A stretch of DNA of 59,520 nt from Candidatus Altimarinota bacterium. Lineage in GTDB: Bacteria > Patescibacteriota > Gracilibacteria > BD1-5 > UBA6164. Under the pieces are notes generated by a model. The model had not been told where the DNA came from. It saw only the letters and a list, made by a program, of their open reading frames with translations, and made no database searches. The stretch covers positions 1 through 59,520 of the forward strand of contig JAQVDN010000007.1 in the NCBI GenBank assembly GCA_028698305.1, read 5' to 3'. Made by a program: the position numbers and the translations under genes. Below are positions 35,459 to 43,390 of this stretch, piece after piece. Position 1 is the first letter of the stretch; each line of letters starts with the position of its first letter.

Positions 35459-36333
35459 TACTTGAACCCAAAATAATTCCAAGCTGCTTTAGCAAATTCT
35501 CTTCCATCTTCGCGTGTCCATTTTTGATTTGAGTGAAAGAGGTAAAAGCAATCATTTACTTCCACCCAACGATCCGTATCAGGCTCATCGCCTTGAAGCT
35601 GCTCCCAGATATGCGCGAGCATACCACGAAGTCGTTCTTCCCATGTTGAACGCGCAAATATAGAATCAGGACAGTTGTAAGCTAAGCATTCCATAAAATA
35701 TGAAGGCAATTCACGAAAAGTTCCATCTGCTGCCATTTCGTTTTCAATACGCTTTAATAAGCGCGCCCCTTTTTTGTACACATAACCCGTTCGATTATTT
35801 TTAGCTTTTCCATTTTCCAATTGTTGGTCTGGATAGTTGACAACACTATTTCCCGTAGTCTTGAAAATTTTTGTTCCTGTTCTTGTCTCAAATTTCATAT
35901 AATATCTATAGCTAAAGCACGGAACTACATCAGCATCAACTCGTGCAGAGCTAGAATTTATTTGTATTGCAGTTGACCCTGTAGTATCGACTTGATTGGG
36001 AAATTTTGCATTCAGTGCGACAATAAGTTCTGTCCTAAGTTTTGATGGAGTCCAAATCCCCTCATATTTCTTACCGGGTGTTCGCACCCCTTTTTCGGAT
36101 TCGTCCCAGTACTGAACTTCTGTACATTCAACAGCAATATCTACATCACTGTCTGACCGCACATTAGTATTATTGGCGTAAGAGCCCTTGGCAAAAACTT
36201 TTAAAGAGCAATTATTAAAAGGTTCGTGTGAATCAATTGCTTGACGAATCATTCGCTCAGTGCGATTTTGTTTATCTTTTTCAGTATCGCTTGAAGGGCC
36301 TGTCCATCCAGCCAATTGGTCTTCTAAACTCAT
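35458..36333 (-). CDS. cdnE: CD-NTase of a type I CBASS
   Basis: 291 aa. KGSYANNT (G50-S51) and DSDVDIAV (D63, D65) plus RVDADVVP (D133/D135) form the nucleotidyltransferase active site of CD-NTases. Such enzymes make cyclic nucleotides on phage infection, activating the downstream Cap15. The locus is visibly less AT-rich than its neighbours, which suggests recent acquisition. A minus-strand TATAAT at 36373-36378 and an S24-operator half-site (36363-36369) lie upstream. Clade and product cannot be read from sequence alone, so the symbol is provisional. Confidence 0.88.
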   Translation of the reverse strand: MSLEDQLAGWTGPSSDTEKDKQNRTERMIRQAIDSHEPFNNCSLKVFAKGSYANNTNVRSDSDVDIAVECTEVQYWDESEKGVRTPGKKYEGIWTPSKLRTELIVALNAKFPNQVDTTGSTAIQINSSSARVDADVVPCFSYRYYMKFETRTGTKIFKTTGNSVVNYPDQQLENGKAKNNRTGYVYKKGARLLKRIENEMAADGTFRELPSYFMECLAYNCPDSIFARSTWEERLRGMLAHIWEQLQGDEPDTDRWVEVNDCFYLFHSNQKWTREDGREFAKAAWNYFGFK

Positions 36334-36362
36334 TACTTATCCTGTGCAATTCTAACTATTTA

Positions 36363-36378
36363 TTCAACTAATATTATA
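36363..36378 (-). promoter_or_regulatory. CBASS promoter -10 with operator half-site
   Basis: TATAAT on the minus strand at 36373-36378, followed downstream by AGTTGAA (36363-36369), one arm of the S24-repressor operator; the opposite arm is not preserved. Confidence 0.4.
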
Positions 36379-36447
36379 TTAAGTTTAGCTTGATATTTAC
36401 TAAATAAATACACACTAAAAATGTTATTTTAAAAAATATAATATTGC

Positions 36448-37116
36448 TTATTTTTTATCCTTCGCAATATCCAAAGCCTCTTCCAAACTACCAACTTTCC
36501 CTTTGCCTGTTGGTCTATCCCAAGCTCCACCATCTAAAATATACACATCATATCTTATTCCTGTTGTCCATGCGTCATACCAACTTTTCTTTTGTTTTGA
36601 AACTCTTTCATTATATTCATCTTCTGTTTCATCAACATTAAATTCCATTCGTGCACAAAACTCTTGATAACTCTCTGCATCATAACCTTGAGTTACAATA
36701 AAAGGTCTCTCCCACCACTCATCAAGTTCAACTTTTTCTCTATCTTCATGAGCTGTACTCCAAAACTCTTCGGGCAATATTGGATCTATTGCAATACCCT
36801 CAACAATGTTTTTTTGATTTTTGAAATAGTGCTTTTTCTTGAAATTGACTGTTGGATTATTGTTTGAAAAAATTTGCTCTTTTATCATCTGTTCAAATTG
36901 TGAAGCAGTTAAAATTTGCGGCTGCATATCATTGTTTTGAATATCATCACTTTTTAAAACTGATTTTATAGCTCTGTAGTCTTTATAGCCATACTTTTTT
37001 GCCAAAGCATTTTGAGCATATCCAAGTTTTTCAAAATTATCTAATTTTTTAAGCTCTTTAGCTTGTTGTTTAAACTCTTCAATTGAAGGTAATTGTTGTG
37101 AGTTTGTAGTATTCAT
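36448..37116 (-). CDS. Glyoxalase-related N-terminal-domain protein (222 aa)
   Basis: The N-terminal stretch LPSIEEFKQQAKELKK, ending in LAKKYGYKDYRAIKS, is the short helical domain found on many plasmid-borne glyoxalase-related and unknown proteins. The C-terminal half (EEFWSTAHEDREKV, then RYDVYILDGGAWDRPTGKG) is acidic and Trp-rich and unassigned. Good ribosome site AGGAGA. Monocistronic between the CBASS locus and a regulatory region. Function unknown. Confidence 0.6.
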   Translation of the reverse strand: MNTTNSQQLPSIEEFKQQAKELKKLDNFEKLGYAQNALAKKYGYKDYRAIKSVLKSDDIQNNDMQPQILTASQFEQMIKEQIFSNNNPTVNFKKKHYFKNQKNIVEGIAIDPILPEEFWSTAHEDREKVELDEWWERPFIVTQGYDAESYQEFCARMEFNVDETEDEYNERVSKQKKSWYDAWTTGIRYDVYILDGGAWDRPTGKGKVGSLEEALDIAKDKK

Positions 37117-37431
37117 ATAAATCTCCTATTGACATATTTGACTCTTAAAAGGACTACTTGTTCTCATTAGCAGTAAAAGTCAATATAACCAAAAGGTGAC
37201 TTTACTTGATTGTATATCAGTTTTGCCAAACCATTAAAGGCGAGAACGGGTGGATTGCTGACTTCCATTAAAATTATACAAAAATCTTTATGATAGTTAG
37301 CTAATGTATTTAGGAGTAAATATTAATATACTAATTTAGTGTATTTATATATATTAATATTTAATTCTAAATTTCTAAAAAATTATGAATGTATATAGCG
37401 AAAGCAAATTTATATACAAAGGATAATGCAA
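37117..37431. other. 315-bp intergenic stretch, structured, function unknown
   Basis: Contains an inverted repeat AAAGTCA (37176-37182) / TGACTTT (37197-37203), a locally GC-richer block around 37228-37265, and a TTTAGTGTAT copy at 37335-37344 within very AT-rich DNA. These traits fit an oriT or regulatory region but no nick-site consensus was recognisable, so no assignment is made. Confidence 0.3.
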
Positions 37432-37607
37432 ATGGCAAGATATAGTAAAATGGAAAAATTCAGAACTCAAATTATGAATTACTTAAAGATTGGAGTATCA
37501 ATGCAATTAGCTCCGCACAAAGACTAATCAATTCTCAATTGCCTGAGGAAGCTAAAATCAACTACACTGCTTTTTATCATTTTTGTAAGACTCATTTATT
37601 AAAATGA
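37432..37607 (+). pseudogene. Frameshifted small gene (about 58 aa if restored)
   Basis: ATG at 37432 with AGGA upstream encodes MARYSKMEKFRTQIMNYL and then runs to an early stop in its own frame. Shifting by -1 at the TTAAAG region gives KDWSINAISSAQRLINSQ and on to KTHLLK and a stop at 37607. The combined sequence resembles small plasmid DNA-binding proteins. Either a one-base deletion or a sequencing error; no convincing slippery heptamer is present. Confidence 0.5.
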
Positions 37608-37618
37608 AAAAAAGTAAT

Positions 37619-37638
37619 CAAAAGAGCTTTCTCTTTTG
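37619..37638. terminator. Bidirectional hairpin terminator
   Basis: CAAAAGAG (37619-37626) and CTCTTTTG (37631-37638) with a CTTT loop, followed by T-rich DNA on the plus strand; lies between the frameshifted plus-strand gene and the convergent sigma-4-like gene. Confidence 0.55.
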
Positions 37639-37651
37639 GTTTCATATATAT

Positions 37652-37840
37652 TTATTTAGTGTATTTGTTAGTATTTACAAATATTTCTGTGTAATCTTTT
37701 AGTTTATTCGTTTTATTTACAATCTCTTTTATTTTTTTCATCGCCCTTCTTTCAATCGCAATAACTTGGTTTCTGGTCAAATTAAGTCTCTCTGCTATTT
37801 CAGTATAGGAACAAGCATAGTTATCTTTCTTGTAGTCCAT
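37652..37840 (-). CDS. Stand-alone sigma-70 region 4-like HTH protein (62 aa)
   Basis: Start set at ATG 37840 (AAGGA upstream) because a longer reading from 37885 would begin inside its promoter. Residues 10-42 (YTEIAERLNLTRNQVIAIER, then RRAMKKIKEIV) match sigma-70 region 4.2, the helix-turn-helix that reads the -35 element. No region 2 is present, so it cannot be a complete sigma factor. Its own promoter carries the AATCACAAA element at the -35 position, as do all tra operons. It is a candidate selector of that promoter class, acting as an activator or sigma-4 replacement. Fold by pattern; role by inference. Confidence 0.65.
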   Translation of the reverse strand: MDYKKDNYACSYTEIAERLNLTRNQVIAIERRAMKKIKEIVNKTNKLKDYTEIFVNTNKYTK

Positions 37841-37873
37841 TATAATCCTTACAAAATTTAATACATTATTGCT

Positions 37874-37903
37874 ATTATAAATCATTTTAAAAAGTTTGTG
37901 ATT
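37874..37903 (-). promoter_or_regulatory. Conjugation-regulon promoter of the sigma-4-like gene
   Basis: Minus-strand AATCACAAA, 15 nt, TATAAT, 34 nt upstream of the ATG at 37840. Divergent from the traC promoter 60 bp away. Confidence 0.75.
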
Positions 37904-37963
37904 TATTTTGTAAGTATTTTTAATTAAATACTAAATAGTATATTTGTATTTGTAAGTTTTATT

Positions 37964-37993
37964 AATCACAAAACATAACCTATCTGCTAAAAT
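37964..37993 (+). promoter_or_regulatory. Conjugation-regulon promoter upstream of the 63-aa gene and traC
   Basis: AATCACAAA, 15 nt, TAAAAT; the -10 box ends at 37993, which excludes a translation start at 37994 and supports the GTG at 38018. Confidence 0.75.
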
Positions 37994-38017
37994 TTGGAAA
38001 AAACTTTTAGGATAATC

Positions 38018-38209
38018 GTGAAAGGGAAAACAAATAATTCAAATAAATTGCAAGTGTTTATTAGCAACGAATCAATGTCAATCATCAATAAACTAAGCCA
38101 TAAAAAAATGAAATCAGCATTTATCGATCATGCTATCAAGTGTGCGTTTCAAAATTCAAAACCAAATGAAAAAGAGATTTTTTTTGGTTCATCAATAGGA
38201 GATAGATAA
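38018..38209 (+). CDS. Small RHH-like protein upstream of traC (63 aa)
   Basis: GTG start at 38018 with TAGGA upstream. KLQVFISNESMSIINKLSHK followed by AFIDHAIKCAFQNS gives a strand-helix-helix pattern similar to ribbon-helix-helix proteins. The stop codon is directly followed by the traC ATG, so the two form an operon. Candidate DNA-binding accessory; not recognised by name. Confidence 0.6.
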   Translation: MKGKTNNSNKLQVFISNESMSIINKLSHKKMKSAFIDHAIKCAFQNSKPNEKEIFFGSSIGDR

Positions 38210-40756
38210 ATGTTTTCAACTGTACAAGACTGGAGTAATATAACAGACAGAGAAAGTATCTCCAAATACTTGCCATTTAGAGATTTTGAGACAAATACAG
38301 GTATTTTTGCAACCAATGATGATGGTTTTGGCATCTTAGTAGAGTGCTCACCTCTTATGGGTGTAGATAAAAATGTTGAAAGTGCTATTTCATCTGCACT
38401 ATCTATATTACCTAATAATACAGCTATTCAAATTATGCTACTTGCAAGTCCCAATGTAACTGGTATTGTTGATAATTGGCATGTACAAAAACAAAGAGCT
38501 TTTGATGATCCTTTGTGCCATGATATAGCATACAGCTATAAACAATTTTTAGAGAGCAAAATAAAATCTCAAATTAGTAATAATTTTAGAGCACCAATAA
38601 GAAACTTTAGACTCTTAATAAGTATAAAAGTTGGTGGTAAAGATAATAAACCTACCCTACTCTCAAAACTTATCTCTTTTGATTTTAAAGCTCTGTTTAC
38701 GAAAGATAAAGATGGAACTGAAAAGTTTGATAAATCAGAACTTTTTAAAAAGTATAGTGAACTAATTCAAGCAAAAGACCAATTCATTGGTTCACTCCAA
38801 CAAGCATATTTAAACCCACGACTTGTTGATGCTGATAAAGCAATTGCTTTTTACTATGAAATTTTAAATATGAACCATGATTTAAGAGATATACCAAAGT
38901 GGGATGGAAGTGATATTAACAACTTCATATTTGCCAATGACAATAAAATAGTGCAAAAAGAGAATGAACTTATCGTTGATGAGCTACATGTCAAAACATT
39001 AAGTGTTAGAGAATACCCTGAAGAGTTAGGAATATTTGATGTAATTAGATATGCCGGTGATGCAATAAACAATCAAAACCATGCTTCACCATTTTTGATT
39101 ACTCTTAATGTTGTAAAACTGGGAGAAAAAGCAAAATCTGAAATTACAAGAAGAGCTGCACTTACAAGTTCTCAACAGATGCCTTATAACCTATTTCCTA
39201 AACTAAAATACATCCATCGGGATTTAAACTTTGCAATGGATGCTATGCAAAAAGGTGCAGCACCCTACTACATCTCATTTCAAATTGCTATTTTTGGCAA
39301 TACTACAGAAGAACTTAACAATTTAGCAGGACAATTCAAATCATATTTTAAAACCCTCACATTTGCAATGGAAGAGGATAAATATATTTTGTTTCCTGCC
39401 CTACTCACAATGCTTCCATTTGGATTTGATATGGAGATACAAAAGTTCTTATCAGAAAAAAGAGGAAGAGTTGTTTTTAGTGAAAATGCTATAAGTATGA
39501 TGCCTGTATCTGCTGAATGGCTTGGTACAAATCCACAAGTTCCTATGATTTCACCCAAAGGGCAGCTTTTTGGGATTGATTTATTTGCTAATAAAGCTGG
39601 TGGATTTAATGCATTCGTAATTGGTATGACGGGTTCAGGAAAGTCTGTATGGATGCAGTGGATTGCACTTAATTACTATCTATCTGGCAATAAAATATGG
39701 ATCATTGACATTGGTGGCTCTTACGAAAAAGTTTGTGAGGTTTTTGATGGACAATACCTGGACTTCAATGAAAATTCAAAAGTGATTCTCAACCCTTTTA
39801 CTTCAATGATTAATAGAGAAATGCTAGATGAATATATAGAGTTTATTTCAAGTTTGTATCTTATGATGGGGCTACCAAAAGAGAGGCAACTATCGGAACA
39901 ACTTGAAAAGCTTATGAAAACCTACCTTTTAGAAGCTATCTATGCAAGTTATGATGAATATGGTCCAAATAGTGATGTCGATACGATAGTTGAAAAACTA
40001 AAAATTGTTGCTCAAGGTCACGACAATGACGATAGGCTTATTGACTTTATCAAGCACTTATCGATTTATCAATCAAACAATATGTATGGAAAATTTTTCA
40101 ATGGCAAAAGTAATATCAATTTTGGAAATGACTTTGTGGTTCTTGAGTGCGGTTCACTTGAGAACTCCCCTGACCTGCTGAACCCTATTTTGATGGTTCT
40201 TACTTACCAAATATCTAAAGAGATCTATTTAGAAGAAAAAAATAAATCAAATCATAATAGAAAAAATATTGTAATTATGGATGAAGCTCATAAATTTCTT
40301 GGTAAATCTGCCCATGTTGAAATATTTGTAGAACAAGCATATAGACGATTTAGAAAACATGGTGCTTCAATGCTGTTAGGTACTCAAGGTTTTGAAGATT
40401 TATATGGTGGAGATAGTGTTAGTAAAGTTGGACGAGTAATTATTGAAAACTCTTTTTGGAATTTCTTTTTAATGCAGCGAAGTACCTCAAGAGAAAAAAT
40501 CAAAAAATCTGGTTTTTTTAATCTATCACCTTATGCATATGCACTGATGGATAATACTGCACCTGCTGATGGAGAGTATGGGGAGATATTTATTATGACA
40601 GATAAAGTTCAAACCAAAGGAAGAGTTGTTCTTGATAAATTTTTACAAACCCTACTCTTTACTGATGCTGATTTAAGAAGTAAAATGAATAAACTTGTAT
40701 CTCAAGGTATGAGCCATTTAGATGCTGTAAAACATATACTTGAAGATAATCATTAA
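38210..40756 (+). CDS. traC: TraC, F-type secretion ATPase (VirB4 family)
   Basis: 848 aa, matching F TraC (875 aa). Walker A is GMTGSGKS at 472-479 and Walker B is NIVIMDEAHKFLG near 690; the ensuing GASMLLGTQGFEDLYGG and the N-terminal TraC domain fit. It energises pilus and channel assembly. Unusually it lies on the opposite strand about 8 kb from the other tra operons, but carries the same AATCACAAA promoter. Confidence 0.94.
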   Translation: MFSTVQDWSNITDRESISKYLPFRDFETNTGIFATNDDGFGILVECSPLMGVDKNVESAISSALSILPNNTAIQIMLLASPNVTGIVDNWHVQKQRAFDDPLCHDIAYSYKQFLESKIKSQISNNFRAPIRNFRLLISIKVGGKDNKPTLLSKLISFDFKALFTKDKDGTEKFDKSELFKKYSELIQAKDQFIGSLQQAYLNPRLVDADKAIAFYYEILNMNHDLRDIPKWDGSDINNFIFANDNKIVQKENELIVDELHVKTLSVREYPEELGIFDVIRYAGDAINNQNHASPFLITLNVVKLGEKAKSEITRRAALTSSQQMPYNLFPKLKYIHRDLNFAMDAMQKGAAPYYISFQIAIFGNTTEELNNLAGQFKSYFKTLTFAMEEDKYILFPALLTMLPFGFDMEIQKFLSEKRGRVVFSENAISMMPVSAEWLGTNPQVPMISPKGQLFGIDLFANKAGGFNAFVIGMTGSGKSVWMQWIALNYYLSGNKIWIIDIGGSYEKVCEVFDGQYLDFNENSKVILNPFTSMINREMLDEYIEFISSLYLMMGLPKERQLSEQLEKLMKTYLLEAIYASYDEYGPNSDVDTIVEKLKIVAQGHDNDDRLIDFIKHLSIYQSNNMYGKFFNGKSNINFGNDFVVLECGSLENSPDLLNPILMVLTYQISKEIYLEEKNKSNHNRKNIVIMDEAHKFLGKSAHVEIFVEQAYRRFRKHGASMLLGTQGFEDLYGGDSVSKVGRVIIENSFWNFFLMQRSTSREKIKKSGFFNLSPYAYALMDNTAPADGEYGEIFIMTDKVQTKGRVVLDKFLQTLLFTDADLRSKMNKLVSQGMSHLDAVKHILEDNH

Positions 40757-40900
40757 TACACTTATATATATTAGAATAGTGTATATTATATTAATTATAT
40801 GTTTTTATATATAATACTAATTAAGATGATTTAGATATTTTCTAATTAATAAAACTTATAAATACACTAAATAAATGTATGTAAAATATTAAAATATCCA

Positions 40901-40947
40901 ATATATTTGTAATTAAGCTCATAAAAGCCAAATAATTACAAATATAT
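40901..40947. repeat. 15-bp inverted repeat downstream of hipB
   Basis: ATATATTTGTAATTA (40901-40915) and TAATTACAAATATAT (40933-40947) are exact complements with a 17-nt loop. The ATTTGTA/TACAAAT core recurs upstream of hipA (42584-42636), so it may be an operator as well as a terminator. Confidence 0.5.
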
Positions 40948-40956
40948 GATATTTAG

Positions 40957-41319
40957 CTATTTAATTCTTTGCTTCTCAATCTTCTCAATCTTCTCTTTTG
41001 TAGTTTGAAGTAAAAGTTTTTCAAGCTCTTCAAGCCTTCCAAATGTTCTCATTACTTTAATAAAATTAATCATTGAAATACTCCCTTTTTGTTCATAGTT
41101 AGAGTATGTTGTTGGGGAACTAAGCTCTGCTTCTTTTGCAAAATCACTCTGCTTTTTATTTTGAGAAAGTCTTAACTCTTTTGCTCTAAGAGCTAAAACC
41201 ATTGCTATCTCTTCATCTGTAAGAGTCCCAAAAGCACTATTTGGATTAAGTTTGTTTTTGAGTTTTTTCTTTACTTTTGTCTGTGAAGCTTGCAGTTTTT
41301 TTAATAAATCATTACTCAT
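40957..41319 (-). CDS. hipB: HipB-type antitoxin/HTH repressor
   Basis: 120 aa. A helix-turn-helix of the Xre type (NKKQSDFAKEAELSSPTTYS, then NYEQKGSISMINFIKVM) at about 50-100. It follows hipA with start/stop overlap (TAATG). Gene order is toxin first, the reverse of E. coli hipBA. Expected to bind HipA and repress the operon through the inverted repeats on either side. Confidence 0.82.
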   Translation of the reverse strand: MSNDLLKKLQASQTKVKKKLKNKLNPNSAFGTLTDEEIAMVLALRAKELRLSQNKKQSDFAKEAELSSPTTYSNYEQKGSISMINFIKVMRTFGRLEELEKLLLQTTKEKIEKIEKQRIK

Positions 41320-42569
41320 TATAGTGCCCCTTGGAGTGTTCTTTTGCTGACATGTTCTATGATTTGTTTTTGCTTAGTTGGCTTTACTTCATAATCTTTA
41401 AGCAGTTGTGGTAAATCTTTATCTCTAAGGTTTTTCATTTTTTCTAAAGAGGTTGCAACAAACTCTAAATCAATCGAAAATTCAGTCGCTAGTGTAGTTA
41501 TATCATCAATATCTATTTTTGAGAGAGCTTTACCATATAAAGATAGTTGATGTTCAACTGTCTGTTTTTCCCCTTTTGCAAATGTTAAATCATATGCAGG
41601 TGTAGCTTTGTATTTAAAATCACTATCACACATAAAAGAGAAGTTTCTGCTATGATCATCTTGATTTACAAACATATAGTTAAAAAGCATTTGTAAGAAA
41701 AGTTGTTTCAAACTCCCTAGTGCTCCTAATTTTACTGCGGTTCTAAGCAAATCTTCATACCCTATGGTTCTTGGAATATTGTAGTCTAAGTGAAGTAAGC
41801 CCGCAAGTGAGTGAACATGATATCTTTTTCCGCTTGGCTCTATATCAAAGCGTTTCGTTACGAAATGGTGTTTGTCATCAGTTTGAACCAAATAGCAATC
41901 TGCCATATCAATACCACATCCAATTGCAAGAATATGATAAATGTACTCGACTTTAGAATATGTTGATTTATTTTCATCATCGTTTGCTGTATCATCATAT
42001 TTGATAATTGCGTGGATAAATCCATCTTTTAATGGTTTTGTACGATCACCTAAAAATACCTCTTTTGTGTCAAGATTTATGGCTCCAACTGCTTTACTTC
42101 TTGCACCTCCTACAAATGAGTGAGCACTTATTAAAAATGCATCTTGTAGTGAGTGATAATCTCCCCCTTTTTTTAATTCCTTAGCTTTTTCAAACATAGA
42201 TTTTAACTCTATCGTTTCAATAAATCCATTTTCTTTTTCCATTGATGGTTCATATGAAATTGCTCCAAGTCCCCTATTCCCAATAAAAAGAAGTTTATCA
42301 CTTACAGTCGGGTAAATATTTTTGTTTTGTAAAAAGAAGTTATTTAATATTTCATTACCAAAATTACCAGGTAATGAATCGCTAATGAATCCTGCAACCC
42401 TTTCAAGATGTGTTAGATGTGTAGTATCTATCTCCTTTTGATTAGAACTTAACATTAAAGGACTTACTTTATTACACAAGTCGTCAACTTGTTTTAGATA
42501 TACTCTATCTTCTTCTTGATACATATCTGCTATATGATTTCCGAATATATATATTGAAATTTTTTGCAT
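41319..42569 (-). CDS. hipA: HipA-family serine/threonine kinase toxin
   Basis: 416 aa. The N-terminal HipA subdomain and IGNRGLGAISYEP are followed by AFLISAHSFVGGARSKA (ATP-loop region). The kinase core VNQDDHSRNFSFM and TPAYDLTFAKGE give the catalytic Asp/Asn and the metal-binding Asp. HipA kinases phosphorylate tRNA ligases and arrest growth; on plasmids they serve as addiction modules. Complete and apparently intact. Confidence 0.88.
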   Translation of the reverse strand: MQKISIYIFGNHIADMYQEEDRVYLKQVDDLCNKVSPLMLSSNQKEIDTTHLTHLERVAGFISDSLPGNFGNEILNNFFLQNKNIYPTVSDKLLFIGNRGLGAISYEPSMEKENGFIETIELKSMFEKAKELKKGGDYHSLQDAFLISAHSFVGGARSKAVGAINLDTKEVFLGDRTKPLKDGFIHAIIKYDDTANDDENKSTYSKVEYIYHILAIGCGIDMADCYLVQTDDKHHFVTKRFDIEPSGKRYHVHSLAGLLHLDYNIPRTIGYEDLLRTAVKLGALGSLKQLFLQMLFNYMFVNQDDHSRNFSFMCDSDFKYKATPAYDLTFAKGEKQTVEHQLSLYGKALSKIDIDDITTLATEFSIDLEFVATSLEKMKNLRDKDLPQLLKDYEVKPTKQKQIIEHVSKRTLQGAL

Positions 42570-42583
42570 GTTTAATCCTAATC

Positions 42584-42636
42584 CATAAATATTTGTAATT
42601 ATATCATATTTTAATATATAACTACAAATATTTATG
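42584..42636. promoter_or_regulatory. 14-bp inverted repeat upstream of hipA, candidate HipB operator
   Basis: CATAAATATTTGTA (42584-42597) and TACAAATATTTATG (42623-42636) are exact complements 25 bp apart, beginning about 15 bp before the hipA start codon. Shared core with the repeat at 40901-40947. Confidence 0.55.
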
Positions 42637-42656
42637 TTTATAATGTGTTTGAATAC

Positions 42657-42727
42657 ATTTATTTAGTGTATATTATTATATAATACCCTTTGTATTTAAT
42701 TAGAAATATAGTTTTTTAGTGTATAAT
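42657..42727 (+). promoter_or_regulatory. AT-rich parA upstream region with TTTAGTGTAT copies
   Basis: Two copies of T(T)TTAGTGTAT (about 42661-42670 and 42715-42724) lie before parA; the second merges into a TATAAT box. Other copies occur at 37335, 37655 and, inverted, about 40862-40872, plus a shorter one at 43344. They may be partition sites or regulator boxes for the ParA operon. Confidence 0.4.
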
Positions 42728-42761
42728 TACATACAAATAATGAGACTAAAAGAGGTAGTGC

Positions 42762-43343
42762 ATGAATATTACTATTTGCAATTTTAAGGGTGGTGTTGGG
42801 AAAAGCTTGATTGCACATCAACTTATTACAAGCTATGAGTTCAATGGTGTTGAAATAGACCCATATGGAAATCTATCAGATAGACTACCTGAAAAGGTTT
42901 CTAAAATAGATTTATCTGAAAAAAACTTAGGTCAATTTGAAAATACTATTTTTGACTTTGGTGGATTTAATGATGTGAAGATAGAACAAGCTATTAAACA
43001 AAGTAATCTTGTAATTATTCCATTTAATGCAACTGTTGAAACTCTGCAAAGTACAATTGATACTATCAATGTAGTTAAAGAATTCGATAGACCTATTTTG
43101 TTTGTAGCAAATATGATACAAAAACCTGAAGATATAGAAGAGGTTAGTGTAATTATTCAAGATGTTCTTGGTTTTGAATGTGAAATATTCATGATACCTG
43201 TTAGTGCAGCATATCAAACTGCTATCAATCAAAATGTAAGTGTACTAGAACTTGCAAATGCAGGTGGACTAAAATCATTTGCTTATAAAAAAGCTGCTGC
43301 AAATATCATAGACTTAAAACAAAGTATTGATAATTACAAATAA
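42762..43343 (+). CDS. parA: ParA/MinD-type partition ATPase
   Basis: 193 aa, short type. Deviant Walker A KGGVGKS at 9-15, a Walker B-like TIFDFGGFND and a C-terminal VLELANAGGLKSF region. Small ParA proteins of this kind (type Ib) partition plasmids together with a short DNA-binding partner encoded downstream. The following 147-aa gene with two RHH-like repeats fits that partner. A good GAGGTAG ribosome site is present. Confidence 0.85.
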   Translation: MNITICNFKGGVGKSLIAHQLITSYEFNGVEIDPYGNLSDRLPEKVSKIDLSEKNLGQFENTIFDFGGFNDVKIEQAIKQSNLVIIPFNATVETLQSTIDTINVVKEFDRPILFVANMIQKPEDIEEVSVIIQDVLGFECEIFMIPVSAAYQTAINQNVSVLELANAGGLKSFAYKKAAANIIDLKQSIDNYK

Positions 43344-43390
43344 TTAGTGTATATATAATTATAATTGAATATTTTTAAGGACAGAACATA

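Noticed and set aside
37176-37203. Inverted repeat AAAGTCA/TGACTTT as oriT
   Set aside because: No recognisable nick consensus, and the relaxase class is itself only inferred; kept as a gap description only.
37432-37607. Programmed -1 frameshift in the small broken gene
   Set aside because: No X_XXY_YYZ slippery heptamer or downstream structure seen; a one-base deletion or read error is simpler.
10109-37993. AATCACAAA promoters as sigma-28 or sigma-54 promoters
   Set aside because: They lack the GCCGATAA or GG-N10-GC patterns; the downstream box is a normal TATAAT-like -10.
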